NCBI GenBank assembly: GCA_007258455.2
Contig: VDFB02270651.1
Span: 701,836,217 to 701,900,216 of the forward strand
DNA length: 64,000 bases
Direction: 5' to 3'
Source: Sequoia sempervirens
Taxonomy: Eukaryota > Streptophyta > Pinopsida > Cupressales > Cupressaceae
Shown here: in pieces, positions 1 through 12,023 of the stretch
Layout of the letters: each line of letters opens with the position of its first letter
Numbering within the stretch: the stretch's first letter is position 1
The notes under the pieces: model-generated
Database searches by the model: none
The model's input: only the letters and a program-made list of their open reading frames with translations
What the model was told of the DNA's origin: nothing
Translations under genes and position numbers: made by a program

Positions 1-2234
1 TGAAAAACATGAACACACAGAAGAAAATCATCAATTGCGAGCACAACAATCAATGTCAACTAACAACATAGATAGAGCACAATCTAGAAACATCCACAAG
101 CATCATGAATCACCACAGAAGCATCCACAACAAATAAAATTACTAGAATCATATTATCTTCTTTCAGGAGCACCAACTAAAGCAACATAACAACTGTCAG
201 AACACATACTCATAACTCAATCAAATCTTCATGTGAACCTTTGAAACTTCATGTGGATAAACTAGATATACTTGTCAATAAACCCTTTAATCCACAACCT
301 CTTATCATCAATATACTGAGCTAGCCACCATGTTGAGCTTCACTACATCACCGACAACCTACAACTTATTTTATTACAATTTTCTCAATATCCTCGACAT
401 ATACAACCTTAAATGCCAATAGTGTTGACATCAATGACAACCACATATCAGCAATATCCAGCATTAGAAGCCTCAAAAATCTCAAAAAGTGAACAAAATC
501 ATCTTCAAATTATTTTGGCATTGTATGTCTCTTCAAGAGATTTATAAAGATATATTATAATAGAAAATTAGACACCCAAGTGAAAAGTTATGGCTCTGAG
601 AAGCTATCACCAAAATGTGAATTTCAAGAAATTATATCTTCTAAGGCCGGAAAATGAATAGTTGGACTTTTGGATACCAAAACTAAAAGGGGGAATTACA
701 CTTTCCAAAATATTCTAAGGTGGTTATTGGTGGCAAATAAATGGGTTAATGGAGGTTATAGAAGGCAGATACATTACTACAGATTGTGGCTCTAAATAAT
801 AGATTTTTCTTACATAGTCAGTTTTACTTGTAGTGAATTAAGTTCGTGTGGATGTAGCATTGTAATTGCTAAATCTATAATTTTATTTTTTTGAAAGTAA
901 TTGAAGTGGGTTGTTTTTTGTCTTGCATTTTTTTGTTGATATCTATTGTTGTATTATGTGTGAATGTTGGATGGAGCAGCCCCTCACCATTGAAGTAGAG
1001 AATTACTCACCCTTACCCTTCACTTCCCCAAGGTATAAGGTTCTTGGGGGTTCAATTTAAATGGAATCATTCTTTTCCAAGAGGTGTGTCTTTTGATTCA
1101 CCCTCACTTTTTATACTCCATCGAAACAATAGATTTGAGATTTCCCTCTAGGTGATGAAATCCAAGGAAAGCCTCTTAAAAAGTAAAGAAGGCACAACTT
1201 ATTTCTGATCCTCAAGATCACCCTAGAGTGTGAGAGGAGAGCATACAAAAGTGTACCTTGGGTTTAAAATATAATCATAATTTTTAATTCAAATCAAAAT
1301 ATATATGTAAATTTTAACCTATTTTTTAATGCCTGAACAAAGAAAATAGATAAAGCACGCATAAAAATAAAATTTATCTTATCAAGTCTTGAGAAAATAT
1401 CTTGCAAAACCACTAAGTAGTTTGAAGGATAGAAGTATTGGAAACACAAAAATACATGCATACAAAGTATAGCCAAAAATATGAAACAATTTTTAATCTG
1501 AAAAATTGTTGGTTAATAGATTAACCACTATCTAAAATCTATAAATTAGACTGTATATGCTTGCATATAGGGATAATTGTTGTGTGGTCTCACAACATGC
1601 CCCATTTCTCCCCTTGGAAAAATGTGGACCCCTTTTTTTTCCTTTCTCTTTCGCTTCTATTTGCTTTGGCGTGGTTCTATGTCTTGGTAAAATGCAGGTT
1701 TCATTTCCAATCTGCTTGGTCTTTGTTTTAATCCTTATTTTGTCTCGGATTTGGTGTTTCGGTCTTTCCATGAAGTTTTAGTATTTTACTAGAATCCTAG
1801 AGTTGTTGTGGTTACATCAGAAGTAGTTGTATCTTCAATTGGTCCTAGTCCCGTCCGATAAGTCATCAACCAAAAGTTATTAATCCTGGCAGTACCGTTT
1901 TCCTTGTATCAAAGTCCGATAGTTGTTGTTTCATTTTCTTTAGTCAGAATTTAGAAACCAAAGGCTTTATTATGAAATTTTTTAATTATTTTGATCCCTC
2001 TTGAACCTAGTTCTTGGTCTCTTCTTTTGTTTCGATTTTCTTTAAAGCTTGGAGGTAAGTGCCCCAGTCCCTGGTATTCTTTTCAAAATTTGGTACCGAA
2101 AGTTTGAATCTTGGTGATTGTAATTGATCACATATCTTAAAGGATTTTTCCTCACAAAAATCAGAGTGACACAAGAGGGCCACGTAATATCTTTGTATTG
2201 TCTTTCTCCTCTAGTAGTGAGCCCACACAAAACC
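1..2234. other. no supported gene; decayed noncoding sequence
   Basis: I find no ORF with recognisable domains here. The longest open stretches (under 80 codons) have no family motif. Positions 1590-1770 form a pyrimidine-rich run with a GC-richer stretch up to about 2060. Its composition resembles the stretch at 19600-19760, so both may be relics of the same repeat family, but I could not align them convincingly. The right edge is the 5' LTR of the chromovirus at about 2235. Confidence 0.5.
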
Positions 2235-3867
2235 CAGTCGCAAGAGCACCTAGGCTAACCTCCATTTTGTTTGTTATCAATTTTGGCTTGTACCTGACCT
2301 TAGCCAAGTCAGGGTGATGGTGTGTTTATTTTGGAACTTAGAAGGTCTTGCTTGTGTGAGGAATAAGTGAATTAGTCATTAGGACTAAGGTCACCATAGC
2401 TTAGTTTTTGTTAAGTATCTTTTGCTTTAATTAGCTTAGTAGGTTAATTTGAGTGTTGAGCCTTAAATGTGTTCTAAACACATGGTCGTTGTTAGAAGAT
2501 GCCAAGAGGCAGTTAAGGGAGTTGATGGCTCGAATCAGGGAGATTGAGGTCCTAAGATTTAGGATGATGGCGAAGTTGCAAGAATGTTGCAAAGTTGCAT
2601 GACAACATTTGTTAGGTTGCATGCAACTTAGTTGTCTTGGATCCCCTAAAAGTCAGGAGTGTGGGATCGATCAACATCCCTTGAAACATGGCAAAGGCAT
2701 CTATGTAAGTGTGGTGGCTCGTAGACAAGTAGTTAGTAGTGATTGTAATCAAGTTTTGGTTTGTGTGAATAGAGAATTCTGCATTTTCCTATGTATACCG
2801 AATGTTCTTGTGTGATAGAGCTTTTAGATGAATTAGATGTGTTGATTTGCTACTAGATTTGTGTCCATAGAATAGTTTTGAGCATCTTTCATTTTGTAAT
2901 CAAGTTGTTTAGAGTTAATTTGTTGCTTTGAATTCACAGATTAGGTTCTAGAGGGTTTTGTTATCTCTGTTTTGAGCAGTCAGTCTTTGAATGGCTCCCC
3001 CATAAAGTCTAACCACGGGATCTTCTGAGATTGGATGGAAATGACAGGGGAGCCAATCACTTGTACATATTTAGCAGTAGGAAGTATAGGGAATGGAGCA
3101 AGTATTACTAAACTCAAACCCTAGGCGAGCTTGGAAAGTCCGGTTAGAGGTTTGAGAGTGAAAATTTGAAGAACTTAGGCAGGGGAAGAAGTACAGTATG
3201 GAAAAAGTACGGTTCCAAGTGATATTTTGTCATATCTAGGTATGTTAGAAGGATTGAAGCTTCAACCAATCCATTTGAAGTAGATTTGAATGAGAAAGCA
3301 GTAAAACCCTAGGGATTAGGCCTACTAGCCCTAATTGCCCTTGATTGTAGGAACCTACTGTATGGAGGAGACAGGGGTCTGAAACCCTGTGAATATTTTA
3401 AAGGACCAAAAAGGGTATCTGGAAGTGAAGTTCATTTGCTAGGTTGTTTGGAAAATTTGGGCAAGAAAAGCAAAAAGGTGACTGGTAAGGGCTACAAGCA
3501 ATTAGGTCTCCTTAAAGCAAAATCTTGAAATCGGTAAGACAACAAGTTAAAGGTCCTCAAAGATGGATCTAGATGGATGTAAAATGAATGGTTTCAGTGT
3601 CTCTAACACCCCTGCAAGTAGTTCAGTGTTTTGTGAGATGATGGCACTTAGAATCTTCTAGGTGTTGGGAAGAAGTTTGCAAGTTCACATGGTGTTGGTC
3701 TTCTAGGGTGAAGCACAAGAGGAAAACTCTTGGAGAAGAGTTGGAGTAGGACTTGGTTAATCATCCAAGCCTAACAAGAACCTATTGGTATCAGGTTCCA
3801 GGAAGAAGAAAGTGAAAAGGTCTTCTAGTAGATTGTGCAAACAAGCCTTGGAACACCTTATACATCA
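2235..3867 (+). mobile_element. 5' LTR of Ty3/gypsy chromovirus
   Basis: This LTR of about 1.63 kb recurs at 7031-8662 and 10202-11841. It ends in CA (3866-3867), three bases before a primer binding site. It lacks the expected TGGTGC start: the copies at 7031 and 10202 begin TGGTGCA(A/G)GAGCAC, whereas here the sequence reads CAGTCGCAAGAGCAC, so the left terminus is altered. By eye it is nearly identical to the solo LTR at 7031 and clearly more different from the 3' LTR at 10202. That is not expected of a simple LTR pair. No target duplication is found against the sequence after 11841. Confidence 0.9.
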
Positions 3868-3870
3868 TAT

Positions 3871-3883
3871 TGGTATCAGAGCC
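3871..3883 (+). promoter_or_regulatory. primer binding site (tRNA-iMet type)
   Basis: The sequence TGGTATCAGAGCC starts three bases after the LTR. It is the standard complement of the 3' end of plant initiator methionine tRNA, used to prime minus-strand DNA synthesis in many plant Ty1 and Ty3 elements. It fixes the orientation and the LTR boundary of the element. Confidence 0.9.
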
Positions 3884-3908
3884 TTTGTTTGATCAAGGCT
3901 TGTGATTG

Positions 3909-4997
3909 ATGTTGCAATCCACTGAGTCAGTAGGAGAGAACACACCAGAGGAAGAAAGAACCACGGTGACTAATGCTGAGTTAGCTAAGAAGGTAGAAGA
4001 GCAAGATGAGGACAACCGGCTGCTAAGAGAAAGGTTGTCTCGAATGGAGAAACTCTTGGATGAAGTCCATGAAACAACAGACAAAGTAAAGGATAAGATA
4101 GAACAGAAGGAAGAGCAGGAAGCAAAGGAAAAGGAAGAGGACTTGGAGGAGGAAGCTCCAAAACCTGACCCTGTCCTTGCTGAAGAACCCTTCTTGAAGG
4201 CATTGCAGGCCTTAAGTGGCAAGGCTTTGGAAGGGGTGCCACTATTCAGTGGACAAATGGACCCTGATTCAGTTGTGGACTAGATTGAAAGCATAGAAAA
4301 TCACTTTGAATGTGATGGTATAATAGAGGCCCAAAAGGTAAAAGTGGCCAAATCAAGGTTGAGAGGTGAATCTCTCACATGGTGGAAATTTGTACAAGCT
4401 GAAAGAGAAAAAGAAGGCAAGGGTCCCATAGTTACATGGAGAGGCATGGTAACTAAAATAAGGCAGACCTATCTACCTGATGACTATGAAGTCCAGTTGC
4501 ATAGGAGGAGGCATAATCTTAGGCAAAAAGATATGGATGTCCAAACATACACCGAGGAGTTCCAAAAGTTGTGCCTCAGATCAAATGTGGTTGAAGATGA
4601 AAGCATCAAGCTAACAAGGTTTTTGAATGGGCTTAAGTGGTCTATCCAAGAAGACATGAGCCTAGTGAACTTCAAAACCATCTGCCAATGCTATCAAATG
4701 GCCTTAAAGATAGAGGAGAAAGGCAAAAATATGCAAGAGCAAACCTCCAAAAGTAGAGGTAAAGGAAAAGACAGCAGAGGACAAAGAGGTGGCTATGGTG
4801 GAAGGAGTTCAGAACCAAGGGCTCAAGGAGAAGTCAGATACTCTGAGCAGCAAGAAGGAAGCTCTAGTAGAGGTGGTAGAGGAAGAGGCTTTAGCTCTAG
4901 AGGAAGGAGTGGTGGACAAGGAAGGGGAAGTTACTTTACCAACATGAAATGTTACCACTGCAATCAAATGGGACACCCGACCTATAGATGTCCATAG
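3909..4997 (+). pseudogene. gag: chromovirus gag (capsid and zinc knuckle), decayed
   Basis: This is the N-terminal part of a single gag-pol frame. The first ATG is at 3909, 26 bases after the primer binding site. The first 90 residues are acidic and predicted coiled coil (ELAKKVEEQ, LRERLSRMEKLL). A retrotransposon Gag domain follows, with the family's LTWWKFVQ and YTEEFQKLC-type motifs at about 4370-4600. An Arg/Gly/Ser-rich linker leads to a CCHC zinc knuckle (C-x2-C-x4-H-x4-C, about 4948-4990). Stops interrupt it at 4281-4283 (TAG, where the family has Trp-Ile) and at 4995-4997 (TAG right after the knuckle). In this family the product packages element RNA. The copy is not functional as read. 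Confidence 0.9.
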
Positions 4998-7030
4998 AAA
5001 GGTGGTACCTCTCATGGAAATGATAAGAGAACTAACCTAGTTCATGATGAGACAGCTGCAGTAGATAAACATCCTAAAGTACCATTGAATTCAAAGAAAG
5101 GTGAGAACCTCATGATGAGGAAAACTTTGATCAAGGAGCCGGTGAAAGAAGAACCAAGCCAAAGGAGGTCCCTATTTAGGATAAAGTGCAAGATGATGGG
5201 GAAAGTGTGTAGAGTCATCATTGACTCAGGGTCTACTAACAATATTGTGTCAGAGGAGATAGTCAGCAAGCTGCGGTTAACAAGGATACCCCACACCAAT
5301 CCTTACAAGGTCACATGGCTCAATAAAGGTCAACATGTCTTGGTGAATGAACAAGCATGGGTGGAGTTCTCAATTGGTAGGTACAAGGAAAAAGTCTTGT
5401 GTGATGTATTACCTATGGATGCATGTCACTTGTTCCTAGGTAGACCATGGCAATTTGATCGCCAAGCTATGCATGATGGAGCAAAGAACTCCTATACTTT
5501 CAAGAAAGACAAGGTAACCTTTAGAATTCAGTCTTTGCTAGAAGATGCAGAGGTGCAGACAACAGGTCCTAAATTGCTCATGGTTGGTGAAAAAGAGTTC
5601 TTAGAAGCCTTGGAAGAAGGATAAGGAGTTGGCTATGTAGTGATGCTAAGACCAAGAGAGGTAAGCAATGAGAAAGCAGTTGAAAAGTCAGAGCTACCAA
5701 AAGAAATACAGAAAATGTTGCAGACCTATGAAGGCATTGTGAGTAGTGGACAACCAGCAGCATTACCTCCTAAAAGAGCCATAAGTCATAGGATAGACTT
5801 GATACCAGGGGCTACCCTACCAAATAAAGCAGCTTACAAGATGACCCCTCAATAAAATGAGGAAATAGCTAGATAGATTCAAGAACTCCTAGACCAAGGT
5901 CTCATTAGGAAAAGTATCAGTCCATGTGTAGTACCCACTGTCTTAGCACCCAAAAAGGGAGGAGAATGGAGGCTTTGTACTGACTCTAGGGAAATAAACA
6001 AGATAACCATTAGGTATAGGTTCCCTATCCCTAGGATTGAAGACCTCATGGATTGTCTAGGTGAAGCTAGGTATTATACCAAGATAGACTTAAAGAGTGG
6101 TTATCACCAAATTAGAGTACATGAGGGAGATGAGTGGAAAATAGCCTTCAAAACCAATGAGGGTCTTTATGAGTGGCTAGTTATGCCATTTGGATTGTCT
6201 AATGCCCCCTCCACATTCATGAGACTCATGAATGAAATCCTCAAAGACTACATTGGAAAATTTGTAGTGGTGTATCTTGATGATATACTGATCTTTAGCA
6301 AAACAAGAGAGGAGCACCTCAAACAAATAGAGTTGGTTTTCAAGAAGCTGTAGGAGGAGAAATTGATGATCAATTTAGAAAAGTGTGAGTTCATCAAAAC
6401 AGAGCTGGTGTACCTTTGATTTGTGCTATCACATGGCAACTTGAAGATGGATAGCAGTAAAGTGGAAGCCATCCTCAATTGGCCTACTCCAAAGACAACA
6501 ACAGAGGTAAGAAGCTTTCATGGCCTTGCTCAATACTGTAGGAAGTTCATAAGACAATTTAGTGCTATTTGTGCTCCTATGTTGGATGCCATTAAAGGAG
6601 GAATGAAGACTAAGTTTGTATGGAATGAGCAAGCTAACAAAAGTTTTGAGTGGTTGAAAGAAAAGATAGCTACCCAACCTGTTTTGGTGTTACTAAGCTT
6701 TGAGAAGCTATTGGAGTTGTACTCGATCAAGGCGGGCCCGGTGGCTTTTCATTGAGGAGAGATTAAGTGAAGCCAAGAAGAAGTATTCTTCTTATGACCT
6801 TGAGATGTATGCATTGGTTGGGGCTTTAAGGAAATGGAGGCACTACTTGCTTCCCAAAGGGAGTTCATAGTGTATTCAAACAACCAACCACTTAGTTTCT
6901 TGAATTCACAAAGAGAAATTGAATCCACAGACACACATATGAAATGGGTGGAGTACCTACAGCTTACACCTTCAATATCAAGCACAAGAAAGGAGTTCTC
7001 AACAAGATTGGCGGATGCCTTGAGTAGAAG
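4998..7030 (+). pseudogene. pol: chromovirus pol: protease, reverse transcriptase, RNase H (decayed)
   Basis: This continues the gag frame exactly; every open segment from 3909 to 7030 is in one phase. The aspartic protease active site is the IIDSGSTNN region at about 5218-5244. The reverse transcriptase shows [13 protein letters not shown] (about 6080), the [11 protein letters not shown] block (about 6188) and the catalytic YLDD box (about 6272-6283). RNase H follows, ending in an RLADALSR segment just before the inserted LTR at 7031. Stops lie at 5622, 5853, 5874, 6351, 6417 and 6753; the two at 5853 and 5874 and the one at 6351 fall where the family has glutamine (CAA/CAG to TAA/TAG). Around 6730 about a dozen residues of the RNase H core, normally holding the first catalytic Asp region, are missing in frame. 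Confidence 0.9.
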
Positions 7031-8667
7031 TGGTGCAGGAGCACCTAGGCTAACCTCCATTTTGTTTGTTATCAATTTTGGCTTGTACCTGACCTTAGCC
7101 AAGTCAGGGTGATGGTGTGTTTATTTTGGACCTTAGAAGGTCTTGCTTGTGTGAGGAATAAGTGAATTAGTCATTAGGACTAAGTTCACCATAGCTTAGT
7201 TTTTGTTAAGTATCTTTTGCTTTAATTAGCTTAGTAGGTTAATTTGAGTGTTGAGCCTTAAATGTGTTCTAAACACATGGTCATTGTTAGAAGATTCCAA
7301 AAGGCAGTTAAGGGAGTTGATGGTTCGAAATCAAGGAGATTGAGGTCCTAAGATTTAGGATGATGGCAAAGTTGCAAGAATGTTGCAAAGTTGCATGACA
7401 ACATGTGTTAGGTTGCATGCAACTTAGTTGTCTTGGATCCCCTAAAAGTTAGGAGTGGGATCGATCAACATCCCTTGAAACATGGCAAAGGCATCTATGT
7501 AAGTGTGGTGGCTCGTAGACAAGTAGTTAGTAGTGATTGTAATCAAGTTTTGGTTTGTGTGAATAGAGAATTCTGCATTTTCCTATGTATACCGAATGTT
7601 CTTGTGTGATAGAGCTTTTAGATGAATTAGATGTGTTGATTTGCTACTAGATTTGTGTCCATAGAATAGTTTTGAGCATCTTTCATTTTGTAATCAAGTT
7701 GTTTAGAGTTAATTTGTTGCTTTGAATTCATAGATTAGGTTCTAGAGGGTTTTGTTATCTCTGTTTTGAGCAGTCAGTCTTTGAATGGCTCCCCCATAAA
7801 GTCTAACCACGGGATCTTCTTGAGATTGGATGGAAATGACAGGGGAGCCAATCACTTGTACATATTTAGTAGTAGGAAGTATAGGGAATGGAGCAAGTAT
7901 TACTAAACTCAAACCCTAGGTGAGCTTGGAAAGTCCGATTAGAGGTTTGAGAGTGAAAATTTGAAGAACTTAGGCAGGGGAAGAAGTACAGTATGGAAAA
8001 AGTACGGTTCCAAGTGATATTTTGTCATATCTAGGTATGTTAGAAGGATTGAAGCTTCAACCAATCCATTTGAAGTAGATTTGAATGAGAAAGCAGTAAA
8101 ACCCTAGGGATTAGGCCTACTAGCCCTAATTGCCCTTGATTGTAGGAACCTACTGTACGAAGGAGACAGGGGTCTGAAACCCTGTGAATATTTTAAAGGA
8201 CCAAAAAGGGTATCTGGAAGTGAAGTTCATTTGCTAGGTTGTTTGGAAAATTTGGGCAGGAAAAGCAAAAAGGTGACTGGTAAGGGCTACAAGCAATTAG
8301 GTCTCCTTAAAGCAAAATCTTGAAATTGGTAAGACAACAAGTTAAAGGTCCTCAAAGATGGATCTAGATGGATGTAAAATGAATGGTTTCAGTGTCTCTA
8401 ACACCCCTGCAAGTAGTTCAGTGTTTTGTGAGATGATGGCACTTAGAATCTTCTAGGTGTTGGGAAGAAGTTTGCAAGTTCACATGGTGTTGGTCTTCTA
8501 GGGTGAAGCACAAGAGGAAAACTCTTGGAGAAGAGTTGGAGTAGGACTTGGTTAATCATCCAAGCCTAACAAGAACCTATTGGTATCAGGTTCCAGGAAG
8601 GAGACAGTGAAAAGGTCTTCTAGTAGATTGTGCAAGCAAGCCTTGGAACACCTTATACATCAAGAAG
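7026..8667 (+). mobile_element. solo LTR nested in pol, with 5-bp target duplication
   Basis: The LTR proper is 7031-8662 (1,632 bp), starting TGGTGCAGGAGCAC and ending CATCA. It is flanked by the perfect direct repeat AGAAG (7026-7030 and 8663-8667). No primer binding site, polypurine tract or second LTR accompanies it, so it is a solo LTR formed by recombination between the two LTRs of an inserted element. It belongs to the same family as its host. Subtracting the 1,637-bp insertion (LTR plus one duplication copy) puts the integrase frame at a multiple of three from the gag start, so the host pol was continuous before insertion. Any ORF running from inside the LTR into integrase is an artefact of the insertion. 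Confidence 0.93.
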
Positions 8668-10180
8668 AGTCCTCACCCTTCAAGAGATTCAATTGAAGAG
8701 CATGGGAATAGATCATTTCAAGGATCTATATGTAGATGATGAAGATTTTGCAGACATCTATAAGGTATGTGCTGAATACAAGAATCATTTTCATAGAAAA
8801 TATGCTGAATATACTTTGCAAAGTGATCTTTTGTTTAAAGGGAATCAACTATGTGTTCCTAGAGGCTTTATTAGAGAGAATTTGATACAAGAAAAATATA
8901 ATGGTGCATTGAGTGGTCACTTTGGGATCACCAAGACTCAAGAACTTGTTCAAAGGTTCTACTATTGGCCAAGGATGAATCTAGATGTTAGGAGGTATGT
9001 GGAGAGTTGTATAGTGTGTCAAAAGGCCAAAGGTACTTCTTCAAATTTAGGCCTATACCAACCACTGCCTATCCCTACTAGGCCATGGGAATGCTTGAGT
9101 ATGGATTTTGTAGTTGGATTACCCAAGACAAGACAGGGAATGGATAGTGTTTATGTGGTTGTGGATAGATTCAACAAGATGGCTCAATTTGTGCCATGTA
9201 AAACTACCAATGATGCCAGTCAAATAGCTTCTCTCTTCTTCAAAGAGATAGTAAGGATACATGGATTACCAATCAACATTGTATCAGACCGAGACACCAA
9301 GTTCATGAGCCATTTTTGGAAGACACTTTGGCAGAGATTGGGCATTAATTTATCGTTTGGATCTGCATACCATCCCCAAAATGATGGTTAGACCGAAGTT
9401 GTAAACATAAGTCTTGGAAATCTATTAAGGTGCTTGATCAAGGAGTATGGTCAACAATGGGATTAGTTGATTGGGCAAGCTGAATTTGCCTACAATGACA
9501 CTGTAAACAGATCAACAGGGAAGAGTCCCTTTGAGATTGTCTATGGATTACATCCTAGAGGAGTCTATGAGCTGAGAGACTTAAAGGATGGAGTCAAGGG
9601 AAGTGGATATGTTGATGATTTTGCCTATGCAATGCAGGAGATTCATGATATAGTTAGGAAGACATTGGCAGAAAATACCATGAAGCATAAGACCAAGGTG
9701 GATAAGCATAGAAGAGAGGTGCAGTTCCATGTTGGAGACTTAGTGATGGTGCATTTAAAAAAGTCTAGATTGCAAAAAGGAGTCCCTCACAAGTTGCAAA
9801 TGAAGAGGATAGGTCCCTGTCCAATCCTAGCAAAATATGGAAACAATACTTTCAAGGTGCAGCTACCGGATGACAGTGGATTGTCCCCTATTTTTAACAT
9901 TGCAGATCTGGTTCATTACAAAGGACCACCACCAGACATGGATAAAAGTCTCAATGAAATCATCCAAGATGTGGAGGAGCTCAAACTGCCTTCTGCCACA
10001 GTCAAACAAGTTGACAGTGTACTGGATACCAGGGTCTACAAGAGGACTAGGACCAAAGAATACAAAGAACATCTGGTTAAAAGGCATGGTCAACCTGATG
10101 TTGATGTAGTATGGATCTAGGAATTAGAGTTCAAGAAGTTGGGCATTGATCCCAATCTACTCAATCCAAGGGTGGATTGA
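8668..10180 (+). pseudogene. pol: chromovirus pol C-terminus: integrase and chromodomain (decayed)
   Basis: The segment begins with the RNase H-integrase linker and the zinc-binding region (GHFGITKTQ at about 8918, then C-x2-C at about 9009-9020). The position of the first zinc His appears to be Tyr (EKY), a substitution a C-to-T change would give. The DDE core shows the first Asp in the SMDFVVGLP region (about 9100), the second in VSDRDTKF (about 9283), and the Glu just after an in-frame TAG at 9389-9391. Another TAG lies at 9464-9466. The C-terminal 60 residues look like a chromodomain (VDSVLDTRVYKRTRTKEY, LVKRHG, about 10007-10090), which places the element among chromoviruses. A TAG at 10118-10120 precedes the probable natural TGA at 10178-10180. 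Confidence 0.88.
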
Positions 10181-10193
10181 AATCTTTTGTTTT

Positions 10194-10201
10194 GGGGAGG
10201 A
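10194..10201 (+). promoter_or_regulatory. polypurine tract
   Basis: GGGGAGGA, preceded by a T-rich run, lies immediately before the TG of the 3' LTR at 10202 and 13 bases after the probable pol stop. It would prime plus-strand DNA synthesis and fixes the 5' edge of the LTR. Confidence 0.85.
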
Positions 10202-11841
10202 TGGTGCAAGAGCACCTAGGCTAAACTCCATTTTGTTAATGATAAATTTTGGCTTGTACCTAACCTTAGCCAAGTCAAGGTTAAGGTGTGTTTACTTTGG
10301 ACCTTAGAAGGTCTTGCTTGTGTGTGGAATGGGTGAGTTAGTCACTAGGACTAAAGTCACCTTAGTTTAATCATTGTTGTTAATTTTTTCTTTAGTTAGC
10401 CTTAGACAACTTATGTTGGAATGATGAGCCTTAAATGTGTTCTAAACACATCCTTATTGTTAGAAATATGCCAAGAGGTAGTTAAGGGGTTGGTGGCTCA
10501 GAAACAAGGAGATTGAGGTCCTAAGATTTAGGATGATGACAGAGTTGCAAGAGTTGTTGCAAAGTTGCATGACAACATTTGTTAGGTTGCATGCAACTTA
10601 GTTGTCTGGATTCCCTAAAAGTTAGGAGTGTGGGATCGACCAACATCCCTTGAAACATGGAAAAAGGAATATATGTAAGTGTGGTGGCTCGAAGGCAACC
10701 AGGGAGTCCATTGTAATCAAGTTTTTGTTTTGTGTGAATAGAGGAAAATCTGCAATTTCTGTGTTCACCATGTGTTTTGAAGAAACAATGATATTTAGTG
10801 GATTGTATCTATTGAATTGGTTTTAGATCTGTGTTCATAGAGTAGTTTTAAGCGTTTCCCTTTCTATGATTGAATTTTTTTAAGTTAAATAAGTGTAGTG
10901 AATTCATAGTTTAGAGTGTAGAGGGTTTGTTGTCTCTGTTTTGAACAGTCAATCTTTCAATGGCTCCCCCATGAAATCTAGCCACGAGGTTTTCCTGAGA
11001 GTGGATGGATTTGTTAGGGGAGCCAGGTATTTGTATATATCTAGTAGTAGGAGTCATGTGGATTCAAGCAAGTATTTCTAAACTCAAACCCTAGGCAAGC
11101 TTGGGAAGTCCGGTTAGAGGTTTGAAAGAGGAAAATTGAAGAACATAGGTAGGGGTAGAGGGTACAGTACGGAAAAAGTATGGTTCCAGGCAGGGATTAG
11201 TCACATCTTGACATGCTAAAAGGATTGTGGCCTATCCAATCCATTTGTGTGAGAGAGAAGCAAGAAACCAGTGTAACCCTAGGAATTAGGCCTATTAGCC
11301 CTATTTGCCCTAGGTTGTAGGAACCCACTGTATGGAGGAGACAGGGGTTTGGAACCCTGTGAAACATTTAAAGGCTCAAAAAGGGTATCTGGAAGTGAAG
11401 TCTATTTGCTAGGTTGTTTGGAAATTTTAAGCAAGAAAAGCAAAAAGGTGACTGGTAAGGGCTACAAGGAATTAGGCCTCACCAAAGCAAATTCTTGAAA
11501 TCGGGTAGTGTGAAGGTTGAATACCATCCAAAATGGATCTAATTGGATGTGAAATGCATGTTTACAATACCTCTAGCACCCCTACAAATAGTTCAAGATT
11601 GTATGTGATGTTGGCACTTAGATTCTTCTAAGTCCAAGAGAGAGTATACCATACTTGCAAAAGAGGTGTTGGTCTTCCAAGGTAAAGCACAAGTGGAAAA
11701 CTCTTGGGAAAGAGTTGGAGCAAGATTTGGTTAATCATCCAAGTCTAACAAGAACCTATTGGCATCAGGTTCTAGGAAGAAGACAGGGAAAAGGTCTTCT
11801 TAGTTGATTGTGCAAGCAAGCTTTGGTTCACCATTCACCCA
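10202..11841 (+). mobile_element. 3' LTR of Ty3/gypsy chromovirus (diverged copy)
   Basis: It starts TGGTGCAAGAGCAC right after the polypurine tract and ends near 11841 (CACCCA). It is collinear with the LTRs at 2235 and 7031 but visibly more diverged, with many substitutions and small indels throughout (compare 10970-11040 with 2990-3060). The 82 bases that follow (11842-11923) are unassigned flank before the assembly gap. Confidence 0.88.
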
Positions 11842-11923
11842 CCACGGTAGAGTGAGGTGGTTCTTCATCTTCATGAGAACTTTCAGGCTACTAGTCTCTC
11901 TTCCGATTATCCAGTACATTTTA

Positions 11924-12023
11924 NNNNNNNNNNNNNNNNNNNNNNNNNNNNNNNNNNNNNNNNNNNNNNNNNNNNNNNNNNNNNNNNNNNNNNNNNNNNN
12001 NNNNNNNNNNNNNNNNNNNNNNN
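11924..12023. other. assembly gap (100 N)
   Basis: A run of exactly 100 N, the conventional length for a gap of unknown size. It removes the 5' part of the LINE that follows and any junction with the chromovirus flank. Confidence 0.99.

Noticed and set aside
8630..8670. Start of an integrase protein at an ATG-like codon inside the LTR
   Set aside because: The ORF crosses the junction of the solo LTR and pol, so the apparent start is an insertion artefact.
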